This document shows, in pieces, positions 32,894 to 44,200 of a DNA stretch of 64,000 nt. Source of the stretch: Bolinopsis microptera (lineage: Eukaryota; Ctenophora; Tentaculata; Lobata; Bolinopsidae); the NCBI RefSeq assembly GCF_026151205.1, contig NC_087081.1, positions 7,931,246 to 7,995,245 of the forward strand, in the 5' to 3' direction. The position numbers and the translations under genes were made by a program. The notes beneath the pieces were generated by a model. That model did not search any database. It was not told the origin of the DNA and saw only the letters and a list, made by a program, of their open reading frames with translations. Within the stretch, counting starts at the first letter, position 1, and each line of letters begins with the position of its first letter.

Positions 32894-35800
32894 GGATAGA
32901 AACCATTATTTTAGTCCCAAAACACACGATTTACACGAAACAAACAAACAAACAAACAAACAAATAGACAGACAGGATACAAACCATTGTTGTAGTCCCC
33001 AGCAGCTCCATCATCTTGAGCCCCGCCACCCCAACACGGACCAGAAACTGATTTATATTTAGTAACAGCTTTAGTGCACGTGGTGTCTCCACAGGGTATT
33101 TGTATTTCGTGCTCGTAGGGGACTTCTTGTATACACAGGTCTGGGGGTGAGGTTAGTTATTATCACTATTAAATAAAATAATTGAGTATATTATTCTTGA
33201 GTTATTATCAAGGTAATGTAAATTAACAAGTTGAGTTACTGTGTGAAACAGAATGCGACTTAAAATTTAACAGCACTATATATTAAAGTTTATTCAAAAG
33301 AGTTGACAGAATAAACTCATCAACCAGCAATTATAACATGATACAACAATTAACTAACTAATCAGCTAACTAGTTAATTAGTTAATTAGATCTCACCAGA
33401 AGTAGCAGTAGGATCAGGATCCACATCATTGCCCTCCCAAGACTCAGTCGGTTCTACCTTCTTCTTACCTAACTCATACTGTGTCTTATTCCAGTTACAC
33501 ACCATAACCTTCTTCTCCTTTCATTACCTGGTAATTAGGTAATTAGTACCAGTGATAAAAGAGTTATTAGTAGTTAATTATCAGGCAATTAGTAGCGCAG
33601 GTAATTGAGTGATTATTTAATTAACAGTTACCTAGTCGAGCAGTCAGGTATAAAGCAGATTTTGTGTTTTGAAGAATTAAAAGTTTTAAATATCATTATG
33701 AACCCAATCAGGAGTAACACAAATAACAGCTGAACAACAATATAATTAATATTAACTAACTTAAAGATTTTAATCAATTAATTAACTAATTAACTAATTG
33801 AACAATTGAAATATAATTAACGAACAGGCATGGAGCATATCTCCCAGTCCACACCGTTCTCTTTACAAGCGTAGTGTTTCATCTCTTTGACTTGTGTGTC
33901 CACATACTTGGTACCGTACTCACATTGCTCCTCTGCAGTTGTTTATTAATAAGTTAATGTAATGCATATTATGCAATACAATAATGTAATTATTTACTGC
34001 TAGATAATTATGTAATATTAGACGGATAAAAGCTAAAGGACATCACGTGACGTCATCACACTGCTCACGTGACGTCATCATACTGTCACGTGACGCCGTC
34101 ACACTACTCACGTGATGTCATCACACTACATTAATACTCACCCAGATGCTGAGTGCACTGGTAGAGGGTATTAGCTCCGATTATATCGTATCCAGATAGG
34201 TATCTCCTTTGTCCCATATCAGCGGGGTTTTCTGCCAGCTTCTTTACTCGCAGTGTTTGTAAACCTGAGTTAAGCTCAGTTAGTTAAATTTAGTAAAATG
34301 ATGAAAAATTTATATCTTGTTAGAATTTACCATATTATAATTTATATGGTAAATTCTACCTTTTCTAATGATGATCGCTTGATAGGTAACATAATATTAC
34401 GTATTATTATATATATATTAGCTCGAAAATTGGGCACATTTTGATAAGTCATTAAATATTTAACAGTTAACTCCGAGAGGAAGAATATGTCAGATGCTAT
34501 CAGCCTTCTTGGGGTATAACACTTAGTTTACAACTAATTAATTAATCACTTAATTACTTTTAAAATCAACCTACCGGGCTGAGATCTGAAGTCGTAAGGA
34601 CCGTAGTGGGTAATAGACAAGTAGTCATAAGGAATACCTCGGGGGTCTATCTCATTACTGTTATACTTAGCAAACTGAAACAATCATAACTACGTCATCA
34701 TCTAACAAACTGAAACAATCATTATACATAATAATATAAATATATTCTCATTATATAATAATCCCCCTCCAGATTATATAATAGACAATAGACATCAGGC
34801 GGAGTGAAACCAGCATTGATAGATTAATGTATCTGGAAAATTAAACATTTAAAAGTTCACTGAAAAGGACACGTTGTGATGTAGAGGTGTAAGAAACAAG
34901 AACTTTAGATTAGAACGTCTTAAAACAAATCCACAATTCCAGGCAACACTGAACACACGCTCTCGGGACGATACAAAATATAAATTCACATTTCACATCC
35001 TTATCTAAAAAAGTTAACAAAACATAACAGCGCAATACACTCAAACTTAATCTGGCTTGAGTTCAACGTTTCTTCTAACAGACAATCTAACAAACAAACT
35101 CGGTAACCATGGTTACCTGTTCTCTTTTATCGTATCTGATATTAGCCCAGATAATATCAACATAGTCGTCACGATCCGGTCTACTCTGTTCGTGGAAAAA
35201 TCCTGCGTTTTGATTGGTTACTTTGAGAAAATATACTGTGTTTTGATTGGTTACTTTAGATAGGTTCTTATACTGTGACAGCTTTGTAAATGTATTCGCA
35301 TTTAAATTTCACACAATAAAAGAATAAATTATGAAAATACACCACATGGTTAACAGCTGACAGAATATCATATTAACAAGGAATACAAGGAATACAAGGA
35401 ATACAAGGAATACAAATTTAAAATCTTGAGCTACAATAGTAACTGTTAAGATAATAACAATATCATAAGATTTGAATTTATTATATTAATATAACTTAAC
35501 TAAAGTGAAAAATAAAGATTTGACATAAAATATTTTGTTTTCAGTCGCCTTGGTAATGCTGTAATGCTTGAGCCAGGTCACTTTGCAGTTTGCACTCGTC
35601 GTTGCGCGAAAAGAAACAAAAGCGGTTACAGTGATTTTCAGTGTTCACTGTTCATGTACTGGCCAGAGAGTCAACAAATTTCTTGCGGTTGTTAAAACAC
35701 GTAGTGGCAAACCTAGCAACGACTCTCGTGAGGTGGACTTGACTTTCGTTCGTGATAAGTTCAATGATTTCACTGTTGTTGCTGATGAATTTGAGGACGT

Positions 35801-38800
35801 TTGCTCCAGGGATGACATTGTGAACAGAATAAGATGTCGCAGACGGTTTGATTGGATTTGATATGAGTGACTGGATCTTGTCTAGGACTTTTCGCCTCGA
35901 TGCAGCGTTAAGATCACAATGGTTAAGGAAGTGATCTTCATTCTCAATAATACCAGAACCTAAGACTATATTGCACCAGGAGCATATTCGCTCGTCACGA
36001 GGAGTTTGATTATATCGGCCAAGTTCAATTTCGAGTCGATGTGCACTGATCCGCAGTCTTGTGATATTAGCACGGTCTGCATATTTAATGACACTATCTA
36101 GGTAATACTCTTTGTTAAATTTGGATTTTAGGTCACGATAGAATTCTAATTTCCGAGAAGTGTTGATACAGGACCCCCAATATTCTCTAAAGTTACATTT
36201 CAAAGTTTTAGTAATGACGTGTGGTGTGAATATTTTACTCCCGATGGGTTGTGTTGATTGAGGAGGAATTCGTTTCTTGAAACCGTTGTGAATAAGAAAG
36301 TCCTCTTTTGGTGGTTTTGCAATACTCGGGTTTCTTTCGAAAAGTAACTTGGAGTGATTGTTTTTGAGTGTGCGGTAGGCTGTGACATGATCGGTAGAGA
36401 AACATGGGTCTAGCGCGAGGACAGGCTCCAAACCCCTGTACCAGTCCAATTTCATGTTCATCTGTTCTTTGAAAGCTAAGGAGACAAGGGAGTTATCTTT
36501 GAGATTTTTCAAACGTTGGCTATATTTGAGAGTGAGGTTAATACATTCATAGATTAATGGGTAGCGGCCTGACTCACCCCAGACGCCTGCGTTGCTGGCT
36601 TTACGATTTACCCCCAGTGACCATTTAAGAAAGTGAAGGTGAACTTTTTCGCTGTTCAGAAGGCTAATTTTCTTGAGGATACTAGTTTGAAATTTTGTTT
36701 TTGGGTCGGCATCCATATTGAGATCGACTTGTTTTGTTATGTGTTTTATGATAGCCATGTTAGGTGTGTAAATAGGCGCTCCGTAAAGAACGATAGGTTT
36801 AATAAGACCATCAAAGAGTGTTGTTAGAGAGCGGAATGATAATTTGGATTTGTTTACTGAGCTTTTCATGGCATAAAGTGCACGCATGGCTTTCTTTTTG
36901 AGCTCAGTTCGGGCATTTGTGAAAGTGCCGGATTTGTGTATTTCGATTCCTAGATAGCAGTATGACTCGACTTCTTCTAACAAGTGATCACCAATTTTCA
37001 GGGGAACCGGCTGATAAGTATCAAAACGGGCATTAAATTTCATGAGTTTAGTTTTATCTGCATTAATTTCGACGCCCCATTCCAAGCAGAAATTGTTCAA
37101 AGCATCGAGTTGCTTTTGGAGGGTTTTGGGGTCCAGTGCCAAGAGTATCAGATCATCTGCCCATAGTAAGTGACTGATAAGTTGGTTCATTAGTTTCGGA
37201 CAGTTATCATATTCTAGTCGAGGGGAAAGATCTCTGATGTATATCTTAAATAGATCAGGGGAAAGTGGATGACCCTGTTCAGTTCCTTTATTGATATCAA
37301 ATTTTTCGCTGACAAATCCAGATAGTTTTATCTGGCCAGTGGAATTTTTATACATATGTTTAAGAACATTAAATGTTTTGCCAGTGATACCTAGTTTAGC
37401 TAATTTTAAGAAAAGAGCTTCACGGCAAACAGAGTCGAAGGCCTTCCGGAAGTCCACAAAAACAGCATAGACGGGAACCTTGAGCTTTTTGTATTTAGAC
37501 GTAATGGTGTTGAGTGTGAGTATGTGGTCATATGTTTGAGCTCCTTTAGCGAAGCCAAGTTGTTCTTGTCTCTGTTAGATGGCTAGAATTATAGTAGTGC
37601 AGTAGTGCTGAAATATACAAAATATAATAACCTAAGTAGTAACTTGATCTCATTATTAAATATTAATTATTTAAATATTATACATGTTACATATTATTAT
37701 ATTATTACGTCCAAACATTCTACAATTTAATGAAGCTATTAGTACTTTAGTACTATGTATCGCTGTGTGCACTACTGTATACTATTAAATAGTATTTTTA
37801 GTACTATTTAATAGTATAGCAGTGTCACAGCAGTGTCACAGAAGTGTCATAGCAATGTCACAGCAGTGTCACAGCAGTGTCACAACAATGTCACAGCAGT
37901 GTCACAGCAATGTCACAGCAGTGTCACAGCAGTGTTACAGCATTGTCACAACTTCACAGCAGTGTAACAGCAATGTCACAGCAGTGTCACAGCATTGTAA
38001 CAGCAGTGTCACAGCAGTGTAACAGCATTGTCACTGCAGTGTCACAGCAGTGTTACAGCAATGTCACAGCAGTGTCACAGCATTGTCACAGCAGTGTCAC
38101 AGAAGTGTCATAGCAATGTCACAGCAGTGTCACAGCAGTGTCACAACAATGTCACAGCAGTGTCTCAGCAATGTCACAGCAGTGTCACAGCAGTGTTACA
38201 GCATTGTCACAGCTTCACAGCAGTGTAACAGCAATGTCGCAGCAGTGTCACAGCATTGTAACAGCAGTGTCACAGCAGTGTAACAGCATTGTCACAGCAG
38301 TGTCACAGCAGTGTTACAGCAATGTCACAGCAGTGTCACAGCATTGTCACAGCAGTGTCACAGCAGTGTAACAGCATTGTCACAGCTTCACAGCAGTGTA
38401 ACAGCAATGTCACAGCAGTGTCACAGCATTGTAACAGCAGTGTCACAGCAGTGTAACAGCATTGTCACAGCAGTGTCACTGCAGTGTCACAGCAATGTCA
38501 CAGCATTGTAACAGCATTGTCACAGCTTCACAGCAGTGTAACAGCATTGTCACAGCAGTGTCACAGCAGTGTCACAGCAGTGTCACAGCAATGTCACAGC
38601 AGTGTCACAGCAGTGTCAACTGTCACAGCAGGTATGTTGACATGCCATTATGCGGGAACACTAAGCTACAGCAGTGCCACAATCAGGCAATCAAAAGCTT
38701 TTATTGTTCTGGACTCTAAAGAGGCCCATTACACTTTACTTGGGTACTACAGTTAATGTATCTCAAAATAATTTTTGACGGACATAAAATTCATGGTCAA

Positions 38801-39748
38801 TGAGGTTTTTAAGTTCTTCAAAATATGGAAATATAACGCAAATTTGGAAATTAATATATCATACGTTTTGAACTAACCTATAACATGAGCAAGTTCGTGG
38901 AGTGCAAACCCGGGAGTTCCACACCCTTTACCAAGCGAGAGGAGTTGTTCACCGTCCCCCCTTCCTATCGTCGCAAAACATCTGAACAATTTCAATATTT
39001 AGTGAGGAGTTGTTCACCGTCCCCCCTTCCTATCGTCGCAAAACATCTGAATAATTTCAATATTTAGTGAGGAGTTGTTCACCGTCCCCCCTTCCTATCG
39101 TCGCAAAACATCTGAACAATTTCAATATTTAGTGAGGAGTTGTTCACCGTCCCCCATTCCTATCGTCGCAAAACATCTGAACAATTTCAATATTTAGTGA
39201 GGAGTTGTTAACCGTCCCCCCTTCCTATCGTCGCAAAACATCTGGACAATTTTAATATTCAGTGAGGAGTTGTTCACCGTCCCCCCTTCCTATCGTCGCA
39301 AAACATCTGAACTAGTTCAATATGGGGGGGGGGGGGGGGTCACCAAAACACGGAAGTGTGCAGTAATAAATACCACACCCGCAATAACATCGGACCCTAG
39401 CAAATAAAGTAGCATAAATAAATCAATCAAACATAATATCATATATTATTATATACAACATAAGTTATAGTAAGTACACATTTTAATCGTTTCAATAATA
39501 TCTAATCTTGTGTGAGTTTTTTATTTTGAATTGATAACACTTATTATATACTTTTGAGTAAACGTTGGCTGGTATTTCTGTCCCCAACAAAAAACACAAC
39601 ACTAATTAAGTATACTAGTTTACTTACCCCTTGCCACTGGCGAATCTAACATAGTTGGTATCTGATGGTAACTTCTTCCTAAACCTGATACACGTGTTCA
39701 ATTCCCAGCTCCTCATAGCGGACTCTAGAGCATGCAGCTTCCTCAGAC
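32061..39748 (-). CDS. Astacin-family metalloprotease with TSP1 domain, 5' end missing
   Basis: Secreted zinc protease. Exons on the minus strand: 39748-39628, 38981-38878, 35202-35117, 34674-34575, 34264-34142, about 33932-33826, about 33512-33397 (border unsure), 33140-32985, 32731-32605, 32375-32313, 32196-32061; phases fit elsewhere. The catalytic domain reads SAMRSWELNTCIRF, then GEQLLSLGKGCG, zinc site HELAHVIGFFHEQSRPDRD, turn YDYLSITHYGPYDF, and ends GANTLYQC. The Met-turn methionine of astacins is threonine here. Two Cys-containing exons follow, then a thrombospondin type 1 repeat (WSGWSPWSPCNRKCGRG to VKLCCVEPC, split by an intron) and an acidic tail ending GDEEL. Signal peptide, propeptide and the first strand of the protease were not found upstream. 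Confidence 0.88.
34043..34135. repeat. E-box/CRE 21-mer, four degenerate units
   Basis: CACGTGACGTCATCACACTG and variants, immediately 3' of astacin exon 34264-34142 on its strand. It is the same family as arrays at 1.6, 8.3, 8.9, 12.2 and 32.0 kb. Confidence 0.85.
35652..37575 (-). mobile_element. 5'-truncated LINE with reverse transcriptase core
   Basis: Open for about 640 codons. It starts just inside the reverse transcriptase at LGFAKGAQTYDHILTLN and VFVDFRKAFDSV. It continues with GTEQGHPLSPDLF, the active-site box as WADD (LLWADDLILLALDP), then a C-terminal region with CSWC and HFLNHC zinc-ligand spacing. The endonuclease and ORF1 are missing, as expected for 5' truncation. The frame is intact to its stop at 35652, so the copy is probably young. 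The first ATG-like start is actually GTG; this is a fragment, not a host gene. It lies in an astacin intron, same strand. Confidence 0.9.
37815..38633. repeat. 11-bp array with higher-order repeat
   Basis: About 74 units of AGTGTCACAGC with scattered variants. Blocks such as CAGAAGTGTCATAGCAATG recur about 260 bp apart (37.84 and 38.10 kb), so a second-level unit has been amplified. The many overlapping reading frames are artefacts. It lies in an astacin intron. Confidence 0.95.
38940..39322. repeat. 65-bp tandem repeat of an astacin splice acceptor, six copies
   Basis: On the minus strand each unit holds ATTGAAATTGTTCAG followed by ATGTTTTGCGACGATAGG and the next part of exon 38981-38878, up to GAACAACTCCTC. 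The copy nearest the gene is the real exon start. Each of the other five is a complete duplicate acceptor plus the first ~41 exon bases. The outer edge is a run of G. Confidence 0.92.
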
Positions 39749-39764
39749 CTGTAATTAAGCAATT

Positions 39765-39862
39765 AGTGATTGTTAATTAGTGAGCTAATTGCTCAATTAG
39801 TGATTGTTATTTAGTGAGCTAATTGCTCAATTAGTGATTGTTATTTAGTGAGCTAATTAGTG
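39765..39862. repeat. 34-bp repeat next to an astacin acceptor
   Basis: Three copies of AATTAGTGATTGTTATTTAG plus TGAGCTAATTGCTC. On the minus strand it runs to within about 20 bp of the acceptor at 39749. Confidence 0.85.
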
Positions 39863-41285
39863 AAATCAATCGAGTCATTCAATAATAAGTTAATATATCT
39901 GGATAGTGGGAAGGTGAACTAAATCACTAATTTTCAACTCGAACACAGGGAATTCATTTTTGAAATGTTTTGAAAAAGTTTATTCTTCAAATATTGTAAT
40001 TGTGGTACTAAAAGTTGTGTCTGACCGAGTTGATTACGATCCTGTAAACATATTTTTTTTAAATAGCCAAATTATAAGCGAGAAAAACACGTGCAATGCT
40101 GCCCACAGGAGGCCCACATACAGCTGGCCCTGATCGTGCTTCACGGTGAATTTGTATTATTCACAGCAATGTCAACTAATAGGCCATTAATAATTATTAC
40201 TGCATTATTAATGCCGTAATTACGCGCAGTTATTCCAGACTGAATTTGTTATCTGAGACAAAAAGTAAATTAATCAGTTTCTGCACAGAATGGAAATTCA
40301 AAAGGAATTTGCAGGTACACTTCTCTTGTGCAAATACAAGGTTAACAAGTTACCACGATTACCAGGGTTACCAGGGCCGGGTTACCAGGTTACCATGTTA
40401 CCAGGCAAAAAGGTTAACAGGTCACAGTTTTCTCGACCTATGACGGTGAACACGATACAAGTTGTCTTCACTGGATGCAAAATGATTCAGAAATAAATTA
40501 CAAAAGGTAATTATACTATTACCTATTATGTTATAAAATTTGTGGTTTTGCGAATGGCTTAGAGCAATTAACGACGACATAATTATAAGTTACAGTGAAA
40601 ATCTTTAAAATCTCACAATATATAGAATATTACAACACTCTTACAATATTCCAACCACCTTAAGTTAAGATTGCCACATTTAGTTATTTTCATTTAACGT
40701 TACAAAGAAAAGATATTGGCAATCATCTAGCAGTCCATGGAACTAAATAAACATGATACTATAAAAAAGAACTGTCAATTAAACCTGATCATTAAATTGA
40801 TTAATTTCATGCCATCTCAATAAATTAAAGAACCTCAAAACCAAAACATAAAAAACATGTAAACTTATAAAAGGTGTATGATAATTATGATGGGCCCATG
40901 TAAAGTAATAAAAATTAAGTTCTAATTATAAGTTTAACTCTCAATCAAAGTCAATCAAGAATATAAGTGAACATTCAATATTCAAATTTAAGCTTATATT
41001 ATTATTATTAATAAAACCATTTAATACAGCGCGATAGGGTCACGAAAATGAAAAAAGTTTAGGTTAAATCAAATTTATTATATACATGGGTCACTGGCGG
41101 GCGCAGAAGAATACTGATATATAATTTAACTCTCATTTTACATCAAGTTATTCATCTGACCATTTCTACCTAATTATAAATCGTTCAAACATAATCAAAT
41201 CCTACCCGACTATTATTCGTATCCCAAAAAATCAATCTCAGTTTAAAGTCTTGACATCCGTTTCCGCATCAGATACTTCCCTATT
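39863..41285. other. Spacer between astacin and pyridoxal kinase
   Basis: I searched the minus strand for the astacin propeptide and N-terminal exons and found none convincing. A short GGTTACCAG-type repeat lies at about 40340-40420. Confidence 0.45.
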
Positions 41286-44200
41286 TTAAGAAGATTCCTT
41301 CACTAAAATAGCCTGCACAAACTCCGGCGGGTCCTCCAGATCGGCTTTACTCTGTATCAACTTTAACTCCTTATCATAACTCCCTGGGGTGTCCAAGTGT
41401 TTGAAGCTCTCGTACGTTCTGTTAAGGACTGCGTAGGTAGTGTTGACTGTGTTTGTCATTATTTTAACGGGGTTGTCGGGGTGTTTGTGTGACCAGATCA
41501 GGAAGGAAGCTGCGAATACGTCACCTGGGGGTTTACAGGGAGTTATGTTTCGATTTTTGAGAAAAGACAATTTTTGAGAAAAGACAATTTTTGGGGAAAG
41601 ACAATCTTTGAGAAAAGACAATTTTGTTATTTATCACCAATTTATCACATAATCAATCAATAAATATACATCCGATTGATGTTAATTATCTGATGAATAT
41701 GATTGTTCGTTTATCATGTTATTTACAACTTTATAATTTAGAGAGATGTCCAATGGGGGAAATCAAGAATTGAAGTCCAATCAGTAAACTGATCATTTCT
41801 TTTATGAACCGCTTCATTCATATTTGAAATGGCGATTCTTTTGTGAAATTACTTTGCAGAGGTTAAATAATTTTGCAGAGGTTAAATAACTTTGCAGAGG
41901 TTAAATAACTTTGCAGAGGTTAAATAACTTGGCGGAGGTAACTAACCTGATCCGGTAAAGGAACTTGGAATTCGTGGAATGCAAACTTTCACTTTCGTTT
42001 CCCCTCGGTTGAAACTACCAAGGCTCACCTGGTAAGAAGTATAAAATATCAATTACATAATACGATATCAAATACATATCAATGGTAAACGTACTGTAGT
42101 GCGACACGTACTGTAGTTCGTGTCGCACTACAGTTCAGGTAGCGTACTGTAGTGCGACAGTGTCGATCTTGGAGGTTTTCGCACTAGGGTACGTGTCGCA
42201 CTAGGGTACGTGTCGCACTACAGTACGGGAATCCATATATCAATTACTGCCATGACTATCATATTATTAGCTGAAAATTTATTCGCGAGTTTCTGATGTG
42301 TTCTCAAATTAACAACAAACTGAAACTGAAATGTGTCTATAATACGAGAAATGATTTCATTGTCCCACTAAGATAAGGTTTCAACATGAATCTGATAAAC
42401 AAGATAATATCTCACAATTTCGTCAGGGTTGTCTCCAATTTCTCCACTAGTTATAACAACTGTCTCTGCTTTGCCTTGTGAGTGTAACTTATCACAAACC
42501 TGTTGCAAATGAAATCTAAGAGGGTTCAAAGAGTTGATACAGGATAAAAAACTTCGAACCCCGGACAAGAAAACCCAAGGTTAATTATGTGATAATTCAT
42601 AATAATCCCCCTGTGATAGTCCCTAACAATTATTAATGGTAGTCATGACAACCACATTCCTTACCTTCCACCCATCAGCCTCGCACGTGATTGACATTCC
42701 TGAGAGTTTCTCTGCCTCAAACTGGTTGGGGAGCAGAACGTCCGCTATTGGTACAATACTCTTCTGATACACGGACAGTAGCGCCTGCAAGTAGTGTTTA
42801 GTAACGGATATTGTCCGGTTAGTGTCCTGTTAGTAACCGGTTAGTGTCCGGTTAGTAACCGGTTAGTGTCCGGTTAGTGTCCTGTTAGTAACCGGATAGT
42901 GTCCGGTTAGTGTCCTGTTAGTGTCCGGTTAGTGTCCTGTTAGTGTCCTGTTAGTAACCGGTAAGTGTCCGGTTAGTGTCCGGTTAGTGTCCGGTTAGTG
43001 TCCGGTTAGTGTCCGGTTAGTGTCCTGTTAGTAACCGGTTAGTATCCGGGTAGTAACCGGTTAGTAACCGGTTAGTGTCCGGTTAGTGTCCGGTTAGTAA
43101 CCGGTTAGTGTCCGGTTAGTGTCGGATTATATATTACTGTGTCAGGTAACGGTTAATGTCGGGTGGGTTTTGTGTGGTTTTAACTTGCAGACCAGATTCC
43201 AGCCTATATTATATTGTTAGCTATCCTTCTTGAGTTGATTTGTTTATTAATCATTATATGAGCGGGATATTGATACCTCAGTCCATTTCATACCCTACAA
43301 GTTTTACAAGTTTTACAAGTTTTACAAGTTCTACAAGTTCTACAAGTTTTACAAGTTTTACAAGTTTTACAAGTTTTACAAGTTTTACAAGTTTTACAAG
43401 TTTTACAAGTTTTACAAGTTTTACAAGTTCTACAAGTTTATTTACCGTCTAGATTGGTGCAAATGGCCCATTTTTTGACAATATGTTTTGAAGTCAACAA
43501 CATTAGAGTCACTAGTAAGCTAGCACAGTGTAATGACTGCTAATTGCATACTGCACATAACATTTAATTATTGATCATAACATTTTAGATAAGTTTCATG
43601 ATAGATTTTCTAGAAATATTCAAATGTTTTATTGTTTTATCTTTTTCTCTTTTGCAGCTGCAGTTTTTTTGTTTTCGCATCTAATTCATAGAACGTAATT
43701 TCTGTATAAAACAATATAAAAATTCACGTTGATTTGGGTAAAAAAAGATCTCACGGTCAAATATTAATAATGGATTTTCAGAAACATTAGGATATCGAAA
43801 TGTTTTGTGATTGAACAGAAACAGTAAATGAATCGTCAAAAAAAAGTAAAATACATATATTAAAGATCTTTAAAAACTAGGCGCCATTACTCAGCTGGAC
43901 ATACACACGTTATTTAAATGAATTACAACTTAAGTCAACATTTGTTCAAGAAAGAAAAATAATCAAGATAACCGTTCAATAACTAGCATTTATAAATTCC
44001 ATTAGTAAAACTGGGACTTTCAAATCGTTTCTGCCTTTTTCATCACTTTATAATTTTCCCGATTCATGCAATAATCTCTCTTCCATCATCAGACTCAGTA
44101 CTCGCTCTTATCCGTTTCTTGGCACGTCCAGCTAAGTGTTCAGAGGGGGAATTTGGTCAGAAAGTAACTAAGCTGGCTACTGAACTGGGTACTTAGTTTA

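Noticed and set aside
37815-38633. CRISPR-like array
   Set aside because: No spacers; a eukaryotic minisatellite with direct adjacent units.
37822-38756. Overlapping frames rich in SQQCHSSVTA
   Set aside because: 11-bp array read in several frames; no coding signal.
40080-40160. Possible astacin N-terminal exon (minus)
   Set aside because: No acceptor/donor pair in phase and no match to the expected family residues.
43240-43452. Ser/Thr/Phe repeat ORF
   Set aside because: 9-bp intronic array.
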